From positions 107,776,587 to 107,840,586 of the forward strand of contig CM043964.1 in NCBI GenBank assembly GCA_014529385.2: DNA of 64,000 bases, given 5' to 3'. Positions within the stretch are counted from its first letter, which is position 1; every line of letters starts with the position of its first letter. The notes under the pieces were generated by a model that worked only from the letters and a program-made list of their open reading frames with translations, had not been told where the DNA came from and made no database searches. This stretch comes from Adiantum capillus-veneris (lineage: Eukaryota; Streptophyta; Polypodiopsida; Polypodiales; Pteridaceae). The translations under genes and the position numbers were made by a program. Shown piece after piece: positions 21,383-32,645 of this stretch.

Positions 21383-22195
21383 TCAACACAGTGCTCTTCT
21401 TGGCATTTCCCTTGTCCTTTGCATCAGTTTCAGCACCCTTGTTCTTCTCTTTCTTCCACTCATAGCATTCCCGTTTATAATGCCCTTTCTTTCCACAATG
21501 ATGACACACAACATCTTTCCTACGAGATTTGCTGCGTGCCCTGTCCTTACTGTCAGATTTCTCCCTCTGTTGAGACCTGCCTCTCAAGTGCAATGCATTA
21601 GAAGACCCACCTGTGGTGTTCTTCCTGTTCATCTCTTCCATCAAGAGAGAACTCTCTACATCTGCATACTTAAGTGATGCACTTGAGTTACTAAGAGCTG
21701 TCCGGAATACATCCCAACTCTCGGGCAATGTGCATAGCAGAAAAGTAGCTTTGAACTCCTCATCAATCGTAAATTTCAGCTCTGTCAGTTGGCTGAAAAT
21801 AGAATTGAATTCATTGAGGTGCACTGACATGTGCGTGCCCTCCTTCATGCGGAGATCCATAAGCTTCTTAAGCCAATACACTTTACTGGCAGCACTCTGC
21901 TGTGCATACAACTCGTCTAAACGCTTCCACATGCCCCATGCTGTCTGCTCATTCTCTACATTGAAGAGTAAATTGTCAGACACCGAAAGCATGATCGTGG
22001 AGCGAGCCAACTCGTCCACTTCTTCCCATTCTTCAACCTCCATATCAACCGGTTTCACACCCTGTAACTTAATAGGTTTCGCCTGTTTCTTCTGCAACAT
22101 CACATTATAACATTGCTTCTTCCATATAGCAAAGTTATGGGCACCTTCAAGCTTGCGAATGTGCAACAAATTGCCACTTTCACTGCTAGAAGCCA
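21333..22195 (-). CDS. Ty1/copia gag
   Basis: ATG at 22195 (MASSSESGNLLHI). The copia capsid pattern follows: KLEGAHNFAIWKKQCYNVML, MWKRLDELYAQQSAASKVYW, MSVHLNEFNSIFSQLTEL and a LCTLPESWDVFRTAL block. A basic Arg/Ser region and the zinc knuckle CHHCGKKGHYKREC come next. The frame ends at 21,333 inside the start of the pol frame. Pol is offset by +1 relative to gag. Confidence 0.92.
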
Positions 22196-22737
22196 TTCTG
22201 AGTGATTGCAAACACTGAAACCCTGTTTTGCCGACCTAAACACGCCCAAATGTGCGCAATCGGGCAAAAAACAGCTTGCTGTTACAGAAAAACAGCGAGC
22301 AAATTCCACGTGAAATCACCCCAAAACGGCGTACATTCACTGCCAAACCCTTACCAAAGGTTTCCACAGGGTGTATACATCATTTGCCTGCTGAAATTCC
22401 CTGTTTTAGGGCAAAAATCAGACCTGTAAACACCCGTTTTGCTGAATTTTCAGAACCTCGTTGGTGGAAACACCTGTAAGATTGACCTGTGAGACTTGCC
22501 CTAATGAACTTGCATCAAATTGACCCTGAAATTGGTCAATTTCAGCAGAAATAGGCTGCTGTTCGCCAGTTTTTGAAACCCTAATTTTGGGGAAACTGTC
22601 ACCGGAGGTCGATTCTACACGGTGAGAGGATCCCTTCGCGACAGAGTTGATCGAAAACGGTTGAAAATCCTTCCCGCAGCGAGCAAGAACAGAATTCTGA
22701 TCTGTGTTGCGAAAATGGCTCTCTTGGAAACCCTAAA
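22196..22737 (-). other. Copia untranslated leader
   Basis: The 5' leader between PBS and gag, without a gene. It contains several GCTGAAAATT / TTTTCAGC words like those of the other LTR elements in this window. Confidence 0.7.
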
Positions 22738-22749
22738 GCTCTGATACCA
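22738..22749 (-). other. Primer-binding site of copia element
   Basis: On the minus strand it reads TGGTATCAGAGC, two bases from the 5' LTR end: a perfect initiator-Met tRNA site. Confidence 0.92.
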
Positions 22750-22751
22750 TG

Positions 22752-23033
22752 TGTGGGGGAGCAGGAGAGAGAGCCCACGTGCTACTCTATGCAATGAGAG
22801 TGAAGGAGAAGAGGAGAGTTGCGCAGAAGAAGCTCACGCAGAGAGAAAACATGAGAGAGAGAGAGAACGCACGTCAAAATCTGGGAGAGGTCACAATTTT
22901 TTTATTTTGGGCTTGACCTTTGAGTATATGAGTAAGTGACTAGGGGGCCATTCACACTTGGGCCCCCTCACTTATAAGTCTTTTAACTTATAAGTTAATA
23001 AGTACAAGGCACTTAGGCCTTTATTCCCTAACA
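22752..23033 (-). repeat. Right LTR (5' LTR) of copia element
   Basis: 282 bp, partner of 17734-18015. It is followed by the TSD CGATG and by the continuation of element X. Confidence 0.95.
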
Positions 23034-24077
23034 CGATGTGTGTCATTGATCCAAGAGATGGATTCGGGCTTGATATTCAGTGGTTGAAGAATATCATTAA
23101 GCTTTGTGATTGCTTCTTCAAGGGTGTCCTCGTCGGTACACCATGGTGAATGGAGTCCTCTCATCTTGACCTTGAGGCCAAGAAATTCTTGCAATTGGCA
23201 TTCGTGAAAGACCACTTGTATTTCGACATCAAGCTTCTCTGTGATTTTGTGTTGCCTCGTGTGCTTCCTTTTTGACCGCCAAGACTGTGTCAGTGAGGGA
23301 TGCTTCCACTTTGTGTGCTTTTGCAAATAGAAGTTTGGCTCTCTGCTTTCTTTGTTTCTTCAAGCTTGCGCAAGCGTCGCTTGACTTCTTCATTTTCTCC
23401 GATGAGTGCTTGAATTTGAGTTTTTAGGGCTGTAATCCATGCATCTTGGCGCACAATGGGGTCCTTCCTTGGCATAACTGCCATTGTAAGAAAACTCTTG
23501 CGTGTGTGAACCGGGGTACCAAAGGAGGCCATTGAGCTCTTTAAAGCTGGAGATTAGAGGCTGAAGGGGTGATGCTCGTGAAGCTTGGGAGTCAAGGCTG
23601 GGGGAAATTAGGTCGGGTTGGGGCTAGAGCTGCCAATCTAAGAGATGCATGTGGGTTAGTAGAGTGAGTAGAAGGTCGCCAAGCAGGAGAGTTGCAAGAG
23701 CACCAAGTGTTGCACAATCCTTGAAGCCGCAAGTGTTCAATGGCGATATCGGCTTCACTGCCGAGAAGAGCACGAAGGGTCGTGCGACGGATGGTGTGAA
23801 TAGCAGGATGGGTTGGGGCTGATGGGGTGAATAGCAGGGCATTTTATTCGAGCTGCAGTGGTAGTACCTTTTGTTCGACAACCTGCCGTACTTCCTGGGG
23901 TTGGGGTGCTCTTTTGTGTTGAGCTGGGGTGCTCTTTTGAGTTGATGCTGAGGCCGTACCTTCTCTCCATAGGTTGACTGCAGGCAAGGCAAGGGTTGAG
24001 GTTAAACCCCCGCCTAGGTGCCGCCCTGTGACCTAGTGGGGAGTCTTGGCTAGGGTTTACCTTAGGGTTCGGGCTAG

Positions 24078-24078
<1 letters not shown>

Positions 24079-24152
<74 letters not shown>
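24079..24152. repeat. (GA)n microsatellite
   Basis: A near-pure GA tract of about 74 bp at the 5' edge of element X. The equivalent tract in copy 2 is at 49,981-50,031. Confidence 0.97.
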
Positions 24153-24155
<3 letters not shown>

Positions 24156-24627
24156 CCTTCCGATGGGGCCCAAGTGACATAAAGGCATATAAATAAAGCA
24201 GGACCCACACACACACACACAAGGATTTGTGTTGGTCTGATGACGTGGTAATTGTACGGAAAATCCTGATTTTGCGCTGACATGATGACATGGAAGATTG
24301 TACAAATTTTCGCGTTTTGCGCTGACTGTTGAAGTGGCAGTTGTACGGATTTTCGCGATTTACGCTTGCAACTTTTGAGCATGGCTTTTGGACTAGATGC
24401 TTTTTGAGTTTGAAGGCTTTTCATGTAAATTGCTTTTGGGGCCTAGGGCCTTAAAAAATATGAGGCCATGGGCTCATTCTCTTGTGTAAGGATTCTAGGA
24501 ACTAATCCTTAATTAAGTACCTAAATTCATGATTAAGACTTAAGAAACTTGAACTTGACTCAGAGATAAGACTTAGAAGACTCTGTGTTTGATTGATCGA
24601 ATGAATGAATGAAAATTGAGTACAATG

Positions 24628-24679
<52 letters not shown>

Positions 24680-25280
24680 CAAATGTTGGATCTCTGCACT
24701 GAACAACGTGCCAAAAGTACAAAGGGGGGGGGGGGGGTGTGCATATATAGGCAATTTCGCAGAGTTTCCCTACTTGCTTGGAAAACCCCACGATCCTAAA
24801 AAATGGCTAAAAATGCTAATAAATATGTAAACTCACTAAAAGTGACGTGACAGACACATTTAGTAGTAGAAATGCAGAAGCCTTGAGACTCTGACCTTGG
24901 GAAACGGGGTCTCGCCTCATACCAGCCTACCGGGTGGGTAACACCATGGAATGCATCACCGGTGGGCAAGGGAGGCCATGACAACAACCAATAGGTCCCA
25001 TGGCACAAAAAACAGAACAAGAAAGGTATTTTGATCAAGGCAACAGTTTAGGCCCTTGAAGCCTCTCATGCATCAGAAGCTCCCCAAGTTGCTCTTGCAA
25101 AAGTTCAGCAAGCATAAACAATGCATTCAACAATTGCAGATAATCAGCAAGGTCCATGTCAAGGGCGAAATGAGTGACACTTTGGGCCTACTTTGATGTA
25201 CCTGCCCTCAGAATTGGCACCATTTGAGTGTCATGAGGTGTTTTCAAGTAATAGAAGTCAGCCTCTTTTCTTTTGGGGAG
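24153..25280 (-). other. LTR-like debris upstream of ACLA exons
   Basis: No supported gene. 24,153-24,630 matches 50,032-50,470 and looks like the R-U5 part of a family beta-type LTR on the minus strand. A GA tract follows (24,631-24,676). 24,677-25,280 matches 51,899-52,535 and includes a minus-strand TATATA box near 24,740 next to a G-run. ACLA exon 1 should lie upstream of 25,459, but nothing convincing is found here. Confidence 0.55.
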
Positions 25281-25363
25281 AGAGAAGAAGAGAAGAAGAA
25301 GAAGAGAGTTTTAACATCGTAGGAAACTATCCCAGGAGACCTTAAAGATCTAGCCGACGAGGA

Positions 25364-25366
<3 letters not shown>
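25281..25366 (-). mobile_element. tRNA-derived SINE, 3' fragment
   Basis: On the minus strand it contains the SINE 3' domain (GGATAGTTTCCTACGATGTT) and a TTC/TC-rich tail. The tRNA-like head seen at 37,915-37,980 is missing. A (GA)n tract follows to 25,418. It lies about 90 bp before the first visible ACLA exon. Confidence 0.7.
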
Positions 25367-25416
<50 letters not shown>

Positions 25417-25458
25417 GATCTCACCTCTATTTAGTAATCACCAAGGTTTCTTGTACAG

Positions 25459-27456
25459 GTCACAAAGGACACCGATTTTGATGAGCTTGTGGATAAAGAG
25501 CCATGGCTGACTTCTACAAGGCTGGTAGTGAAGCCAGATATGCTTTTTGGAAAACGTGGCAAGAGTGGTTTGGTATGTTTTTTTTCTTTGTTGGAGATGC
25601 AATGCTCTATGCAGCATGTTTTAAGTAATGGCATTGTGTGATTTGGAATGTCACTCTGATATCGCTCCTTGAAAATCTCGGCGTATTGTTCCGACTCGAA
25701 GAATTGATGATGTTTTGCCTTCCAGTTTGCATAACTTGAGTGAATGAAGGGGCATTGATGCACCTATGCACCCTGTTTGTTTGAATGCTTGAGAGAACGC
25801 CAGCATTTGTGTCTGGTACGTATCCACATAGACAGATATGAAATTGCTGTTACAAATGCAACACACACTTCACATCTATGCACCAATGCACACATGTTCT
25901 CTCATCGCTATCAAATTTTCTAAAAGCTATGAAAAATTAGATCATTTTAAACTTATAATGTTTAGAGATTCTTTGCAGCAGTGCTTTTGAGGTTTGTGGA
26001 ATTCTCTAATAGATCATGATTTTCCGTAATTATTCAACTTCTGTAGGTCTTGATATTAGGTATGCCGTTTCTTAAAGCCAATATTGCAATGCAGGTTGCT
26101 CTTAATTTGCAATTGGCTGATGTCGTTGTATTTGTCAAAGAACGCCTTGGGAAGGAGGTATAATGTGTACTTAATTTTTGTGTACAAGTAACACATGAGC
26201 CTTGACAGATAAAAATGATTTTCGGTACTGTGTACTCAGATCAGCCTTTGAAGGCTAAACCTTTTGATTCTCCATGGATAGATTTCTATTTTGGTTTAGA
26301 CTCCTCATTTCCTCTATCAAGCAGTATTCTTTTGTTTGCTCCTCGATACTGAGATGTTTGGTGACAATAATTGTTTGGTGACAATAATTGTTTCTTACAG
26401 ATTGAAATGGATGGAGCTAGAGCTCCCATTACAACGTTTATTGTGGAGCCCTTCATTCCACATGATGAGGAGTTTTACCTCTCTATTGTGTCGGAACGGT
26501 TAGGTTCAACAATTAGCTTCTCCGAGTGTGGAGGAATAGAAATTGAGGAGAATTGGGACAAGGTGATTTGCTGTAGCTATTTGGAATTCGTGTGTTACAT
26601 GGTCTTCCTGATGGTATAGGTGTTTGGGTTTGCAGGTGAAACAAATTTTTGTTCCAACCGCTCAGCCTCTAAGCACTGAACTTTGTGCTCCATTAATTGC
26701 CACTCTCCGTTTAGAGGTACTACCAAGTAACTTTCTTCAGGGTTGTTAAGAGTAAGTCTTGAAAATTCCGGTTAAATTTTTGCAGATCCGGAGAAAAATT
26801 GAGAGTTTTATGAAAGGTGTATTCCACGTGTTTGAAGGTATAGTGTTTCGTATCTGTCAATCTTGAGCTATCTAAATGTATTGTCTACGGATGTACTATT
26901 ATTTTGTACATAGATAGGGCTTTGCCCATGGATGAAGAATTTGTGTTGTATCTTTTGGATTTTTACCCTAACAAACAATCTGCCTCCTCCCCTGCAGTTC
27001 ACACTGTTGTCCCCATTTGCTCTCGTCCTTGAGGGTTACAAGCATGGCACGAGGAGTTGTAGGGCAAGAAGGGGAGAGAGATTAGATGAGATGATCTTCA
27101 AAAGGCCAAAATGACCTATGAGACCGAACTTATACAATCCTGGATCTGATACAAAGTCTATGTGAAACAGTAAAAGTGTATGTACAAAATAACAATAAAG
27201 AAAATGATAAACTTGGTGGGTAAGTATCTAGGGAGGTGTCAAAGATCAAAGGCTTGCATGGGTCGATGCCGAATGGTATCAATGTCCTTCACAGAGAGGG
27301 TTTGCACAGGACGGCTCCCGTGTCTCGCCAAGATAAGTCTGATCTCTTGTTGTAGTCTCTTTTGTTTGGAAGAGCGACCTCTCATCGTGGATCTCCCAAT
27401 CTCGGTTGCTTGATCACTTAGTTTGCCTCTATTGATGATATGGTCTCTAGCTCTGC

Positions 27457-27494
<38 letters not shown>

Positions 27495-30400
27495 GAGAGA
27501 AATGAAATGATATATTAACGTCTTCAAAAGGCCAAAATGACCTATGAGCCATCAGATACAAAGTGGTGAATCTAATACAATGTCTGAAGGACAAGTTTAA
27601 AAAGTACTGAATGTAAAATGTGAAAAATGAAAAATGAAGTGTGAGATGTGAAATGTGAAATGTAGAATAGGCCCTCAATGACACTCTGGGTGTCGTGCTA
27701 GAATGCCTCTGATCCTCTGCTGGAGTCTCCGTCGATGGAGTGTGCTCCTGTGTCTTGGTCGTGGTCGCCTCGATCTCCTGAGCTAAGTCGCCCTGTCAAT
27801 GAGGGTGCCTCTGGTATGAATGTGGGTACAACTCTGTGCTGGTGGTTGGTCTCCTGGCTCCCTCGATCCAAAGAAATCTGTGATCTGTCTCTATGACTGT
27901 CGTACTCCATGTCTCCTCAGCAGACTATCTCTATGTCGATGTAGCTGAAGTAGATATAAGCCAAGGCATCTCTGATCCTGATACCTCATGACTATATCTA
28001 GGGGTCCAAAACCCTCCCTGAATAAGCAATGGAAGCGCCCTCGTATCTCATAATACACAGTGCAGTGGCATATGTAGTGTAGCTCTGTCTCTGGCTCTCT
28101 ATTGCATAGTTGGCATATCCTATACTCCGGTGGTATACCTCTGAATCTACCCGTCTCAATCCAACTGGTGCGAGGATGTGCTAATCTGACCGATAGCACA
28201 TTGCAGACCATGAGACAAATGAGTGTCCATGTAGCTCGAACGAATCACAAACCCATCTCCCGAAAGTTGGAGAAGATGCTCTTTGTAGAAAGCCATCTTC
28301 GTGCCCAACTCCTGCATCGGCTCTACCCATGTCCTCCTGGTGTCCAATTGTATAAGATCCTGACGAATGAGTCTAGTGATCTCCGTCCGTGTGACTGGCA
28401 GTGAGGGTGCATCCAGGGAATACTGAAAAGGAGGCAGTCTATCCATGCTGAAACCATGCCTCTAAAACCATGAGGTCATCTGCGCATACCAACATGATGC
28501 GTCTCCGTGCATCGCTAACTGTCTAGAGGACTCAAGAGCCAATCTAGTATATCTGCCTCTATGTGTATCCCATAGATTGTGCATAAAGGACACTGATCTG
28601 GTAAGAGCCTCAATCTCTATAGGAGGGGCTGCTACCTCCTCTCGAATAATCGCATGTGGTACGGAGGCCTTGGCTCTAATCATCTGGGATATCATAAATA
28701 CCAAGGGTCTCTCCATGCTCCTCCAACTGTCATGATTCACAGATGGTCCCCAAACCTGGACCTCATAAAGCATAGCTGAAGCAACCAAAGTATCAAAGAG
28801 CCATAGCTTTGTTCGTGGTTCTTGAAATTGAACCTGCGAACGCATCCTCTCTAGCCCTCCCAATGCCGCATAGGCTCTGGACAGTCTAGTCTCTGCTGCT
28901 CTCCTCAGAGTAAACCTCGGTCCCGTGAATACCACCCCCAGATATGTATATGAATCTGTGTACTCCATAGTGTCTTGACTATATACGAGTGTAGGTGCCG
29001 ATGTCTTGACCCACTGTGGTGTGGTGTTAAACACCATAACCTTGGTTTTACCAAGGTTCACAGACAATCCACTATCCTCTGCAAAGCTGTGCAATGCATC
29101 CAAGTGTCTCTGCATGCCCTCTAGTGACTCTGATATCAACACAATATCATCAGCATATAATAACAAAGGGATCCATGTCCCTGCTAGCTGAGCGCGTCTG
29201 TCGCCCTCTGTCAATCTAGTCAGAAACCTCATCTACATACATACCAAATAGTCTAGGGGACAAAGGATACCCCTATTTCACTCGAATAGTGGAATGAACA
29301 ATGTCAGAAATCCCCTCAAGAGTGCGTACATGGCCAGTCACTGAGCCGTATAAAGCCATGATCCCCCATATGATCTCTGTGGGTACTCCCAACTTCAGTA
29401 GCTTGCGCATCAATCTGGCCCTCGGCACTGTGTCAAATGCTTTGCGGAAGTCCACAAAGCAACAATACATCCGTCTCCCATGTGCCCGACTCTCCTCAAT
29501 AATGGCTCTGAGTGTAAGAATATGGTCCAAAGTGGAGAAACCCCTCCTGAATCCAGCTTGTCCTGTTGCTCGTATGCCCTCATTTTCAGCCCATTTACTC
29601 AGTTGCTGTTCAAGAATGGATGCATACAATCGTGCCAATGTGTGCCCTATCATAATAGTACGGTAGTTCCCTGGCACCGTGGGGTCCCCTACCTTGAAGA
29701 GAGGTACAATAGTAGATAATCTCTAAGACTCGAGTACTCCCTCACACATGACCCGGTTAAACAACGGCGCAAGAACCTCTGACAGTAAATCTCTAGCATG
29801 TATCAAGTGCTCTGCCACCAAACCATCATGATCACATGCTCTCCTAGTCCTCATCCTGTCAATGGCGTTCTTCACCATCTCAGAGGTAAAGAAGGTTAGT
29901 GGCTGGACATGGCTCTAGAGGGTCTGGTAATGGTGGTTGCCCAGGTATTGTATATAATGATGCTGCATACTGACCCCAAATCTCGGGAGAAGTAATCATT
30001 GGAGGAGGTGAGTGCTCATGGAAGAGACGCCAGGCCTCACCTGAATCTCGACTCAAAAAGAGCTGATACAAACCACGTTTCATCTGGGCTAAAAAGGCCC
30101 GCTTCTTCCGTCACACTAAACGCCGAAGGGCAATCCGAGACTGTCTATATGTAATGACTCCAAGTATAAGCTCGCTCTGAATCTGAACTCTCATCTCTCT
30201 GCACTCCTCATCATACCAACTATTCTGAGGCATGTTCCCAGAACGTCTTCTGTGATCTGGTTGAGTGTGTGGGTATGCCTTGCTGCCCCATGCAAGATCT
30301 CCGTCAATAGAGTGGTGATCTCCTCCACGGTATCTATAGGCTCGGTTGCCCACATCCGACTGTAAATCTCCTCCACATAAGCTGAGTCCGTCTCTGGTGT

Positions 30401-32594
30401 AAAAGTATACCGTGTGTGTGCAATCCTCCGTGGTGTCTGAGAGGCACTATACTGGAAAGAGACTGAAAAAGTCAAGAGAGCATGGTCCACTGCTACTCCA
30501 ACAGGTCTAGGTGCCACACTGAGATCCTAAACACTAGAGATGAAGCTTGGTGAAGTCATGACATAGTCCATGTACTGGCCCCATGTCTGTGTGGAAAGCA
30601 TGTGAATCCCCCAGACGAAGGAAAAATCGCTAGACCATTAAGTATGGCCAAACCATGCGTAGTCGTCATCTCCATGAGATATCTCCCATACTCTGTGTGC
30701 TCTCTATCCTGTGAGTGTCTGTCAAGCCCCATCTCCGATATATCCATCTCTCTAAGCATCTCCTCCGAGGTATCATAAAATACCGTTTGGGAGTTGGCTG
30801 TCCTAGCATTAAAGTCTCCCAAGAGAATGATATCTCCATCTCTAGAGAACTCCCATATGTCATCATCAAGTATAGAGAAAGGGAACTGCCCTCTAGGTGA
30901 GGTATATACTGATGTGCTAGGGGGAAAGTAACATATAGCAATGTATAAGAATCTGTCCGTCTCAGCTCTCAGTCTCACGCACATGTATCTCGCTTGGTCA
31001 TCTCTCCGGACAATCTGTAATAGCGGCTGCAACTCCTCCCTGAATAAGACTGCTACCTCTCCTGAACCTCGACTCCCATGCTGGGATCTAGTGTATCTCT
31101 CCGGACAATCTATAATAGCGGCTGCAACTCCTCCCTAAATAAGACTGCTACCCCTCCTAAACCTCGACTCCCATGCTGGGATCTAGTGTCTGGCCAACAA
31201 GCTGTCTCCCATGAATAACCAGTCACACGTGGCATTAACTGTCCAGATTTCTGACGTGTCTCTGAGTAAAAGACAATGTCTCTATCTCTGAAGCTATCCT
31301 CAAAGGCACCCACATCCAGCCTATATGATCCATTACAATTCCATGCCGCCATCCGGAGTGTGGTCCCATATGTCTCGCACCGTCATGCTGTGCGTCTTTC
31401 TAAAACCACTACTTTCCCTCTTCTGTAAAAGACAATTTTTCCCTTCTCCCTTGCTACCTTGATCTCTGGCATCAACTCTTGCAAATGTGCTATTTGTGCT
31501 AAAGTAAGGTCATCCCCCATAAATATCCCAGTTTTCGTAAGTGCTGGTCTCTTCTTCAGAATTCCTTTCTTGTTTCCAAAGTCGGGAAATGCAAAATAAG
31601 TGCTCTCTCTTTGACGTTTCCCTTCTCATCCACTCCCTTCTTTCCTAGTCTCCAAGCACCTGTGTGCATAGGTTCCAGGATGCCCATGCGTTGCAAGAGT
31701 TCCTTCACTTCTTCTTCTACATTTTCGGTGTCTTTGATACCTGTAATACACACATGGAGAGCTCTATTCCTCCTCTTCTGTTCCTCCTCAATGGTCATAT
31801 TGATGATGGTAGAAGTCTGTGCGGCTTCTGGCATCCGGGCCTTCCCTTTCTTTGCACCCTCAATCCATTTTTCTGCTTCGTCAACCTTCTCCTGTGTTTT
31901 AAAAAGGCGCTCCGCCCATGAGGAAGCCGCTTTCGAGTTTTGTTCTTCCCCTTCGCGCAGAGTTGTCACCTGCTCCTTAATTTCTTCGAGCTCCTTTAAC
32001 GTCGAGGGCTGATTTCCCCCCTCCATTTCGGGCATGATTTTGCAAGCTACAAGGTCCCCTTTAAGCTCTTCAATCACTGCATCCTTTTCCTTCATGTACT
32101 TTTCCACATTGGTTTTCCAAGATTCAAAGCTTGCAATTGCCTCATCCAACTTTTTCTGCATAATACATTCCATTACATTCACTTCTGCCCGCATTAGAGC
32201 CTGCATCTCCCCTTTCACAGATAGATACATCTCATCATGCTTACCAAGCATCGCTTTATCCAATTCTTTCCTCATATCTAGATGCATACATAGAATTCTT
32301 ATAACTTTCTGCGTTTGCATACATCTCTTTCTTGATGTCATCTCTCATAAAGCTGAGGTCCGATTTAATCATCACTTGAACCCTCTCTATGATTAGATCA
32401 TCCTGGACTCTGACGGTTTTCCCTGCCCGTAGAGATCTCGGCGAGAGTACACTATCTCTGTTCCTCCGTTTGAATGTTGCTTTCATTTTTTGTGGGGTGG
32501 TGAAGCTACCTGTATCACCATCCTCGGCTGGTTGGTCCATCCGAGAGAGAAGAACAGAGCGAGCGGTACATTGTACAACAATCCCTTCTGATCC

Positions 32595-32645
<51 letters not shown>

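Larger units (their letters stand above)
17734..23033 (-). mobile_element. Ty1/copia retrotransposon, nearly intact
   Basis: 5,300 bp with identical-length 282-bp LTRs that differ at only three positions by eye, flanked by the 5-bp duplication CGATG (17729-17733 and 23034-23038). PBS, gag with zinc knuckle, a 1,095-codon pol frame without stops, and PPT are all present on the minus strand. The only visible defect is that gag and pol lie in different frames. It is the youngest and best-preserved element in the window. Confidence 0.96.
17400..23532 (-). pseudogene. Element X ORF1 (coiled coil plus FP/RRM-like domain), interrupted
   Basis: ATG at 23532. The N-terminal part has a heptad-rich IQALIGENEEVKRRLRKLEE. 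A frame change near 23,260 (also present in copy 2) leads to LDVEIQVVFHECQLQEFLGL. After the copia insertion the domain continues HCIFTFNDKEE, HLLKGRKLWIVEELTYIN and MKLANEVNGQ. That strand-helix pattern resembles the RNA-binding fold of LINE ORF1 / baculovirus FP-like proteins. The family name is inference. Confidence 0.6.
17387..24078 (-). mobile_element. Element X copy 1 (ORF1-only LINE-like), split by copia
   Basis: Two blocks, 17,387-17,733 and 23,034-24,078, join perfectly once the copia element and one CGATG are removed. The uninterrupted junction can be read near 44,030 in copy 2. On the minus strand the element has a 5' region (24,078-23,533), one ORF with a coiled coil and an RNA-binding-like domain, and no endonuclease or RT. 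Copy 2 is at 43,722-49,980. Its 3' boundary carries GACCTATGGGACC, similar to the last bases of family alpha LINEs, suggesting a non-autonomous half-LINE. Confidence 0.65.
27501..32598 (-). mobile_element. LINE alpha copy B, near full length
   Basis: Minus strand: 5' end about 32,598, ORF1 32,540-31,386, ORF2 31,352-27,698, 3' tail at 27,501-27,550 next to a (GATA)/(TA) tract. It abuts LINE C at a 40-bp GA tract. A 95-bp tandem duplication near 31,001-31,190 disrupts the endonuclease. Confidence 0.88.

Noticed and set aside
24057-24424. (SL)n ORFs on the minus strand
   Set aside because: Translation of the (GA)n tract.
25080-25170. Open stretch reading MHQKLPKLLLQKFSKHK..., weakly like the ACLA N-terminus
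   Set aside because: Only a few residues match the expected first exon, no good donor is evident, and the same stretch sits in LTR-like debris in both copies. Not called as exon 1.
26932-27114. 60-codon plus-strand ORF next to exon five of ACLA
   Set aside because: It does not match the ACLA continuation, which is found at 38,168. It is intron sequence running into a LINE tail.
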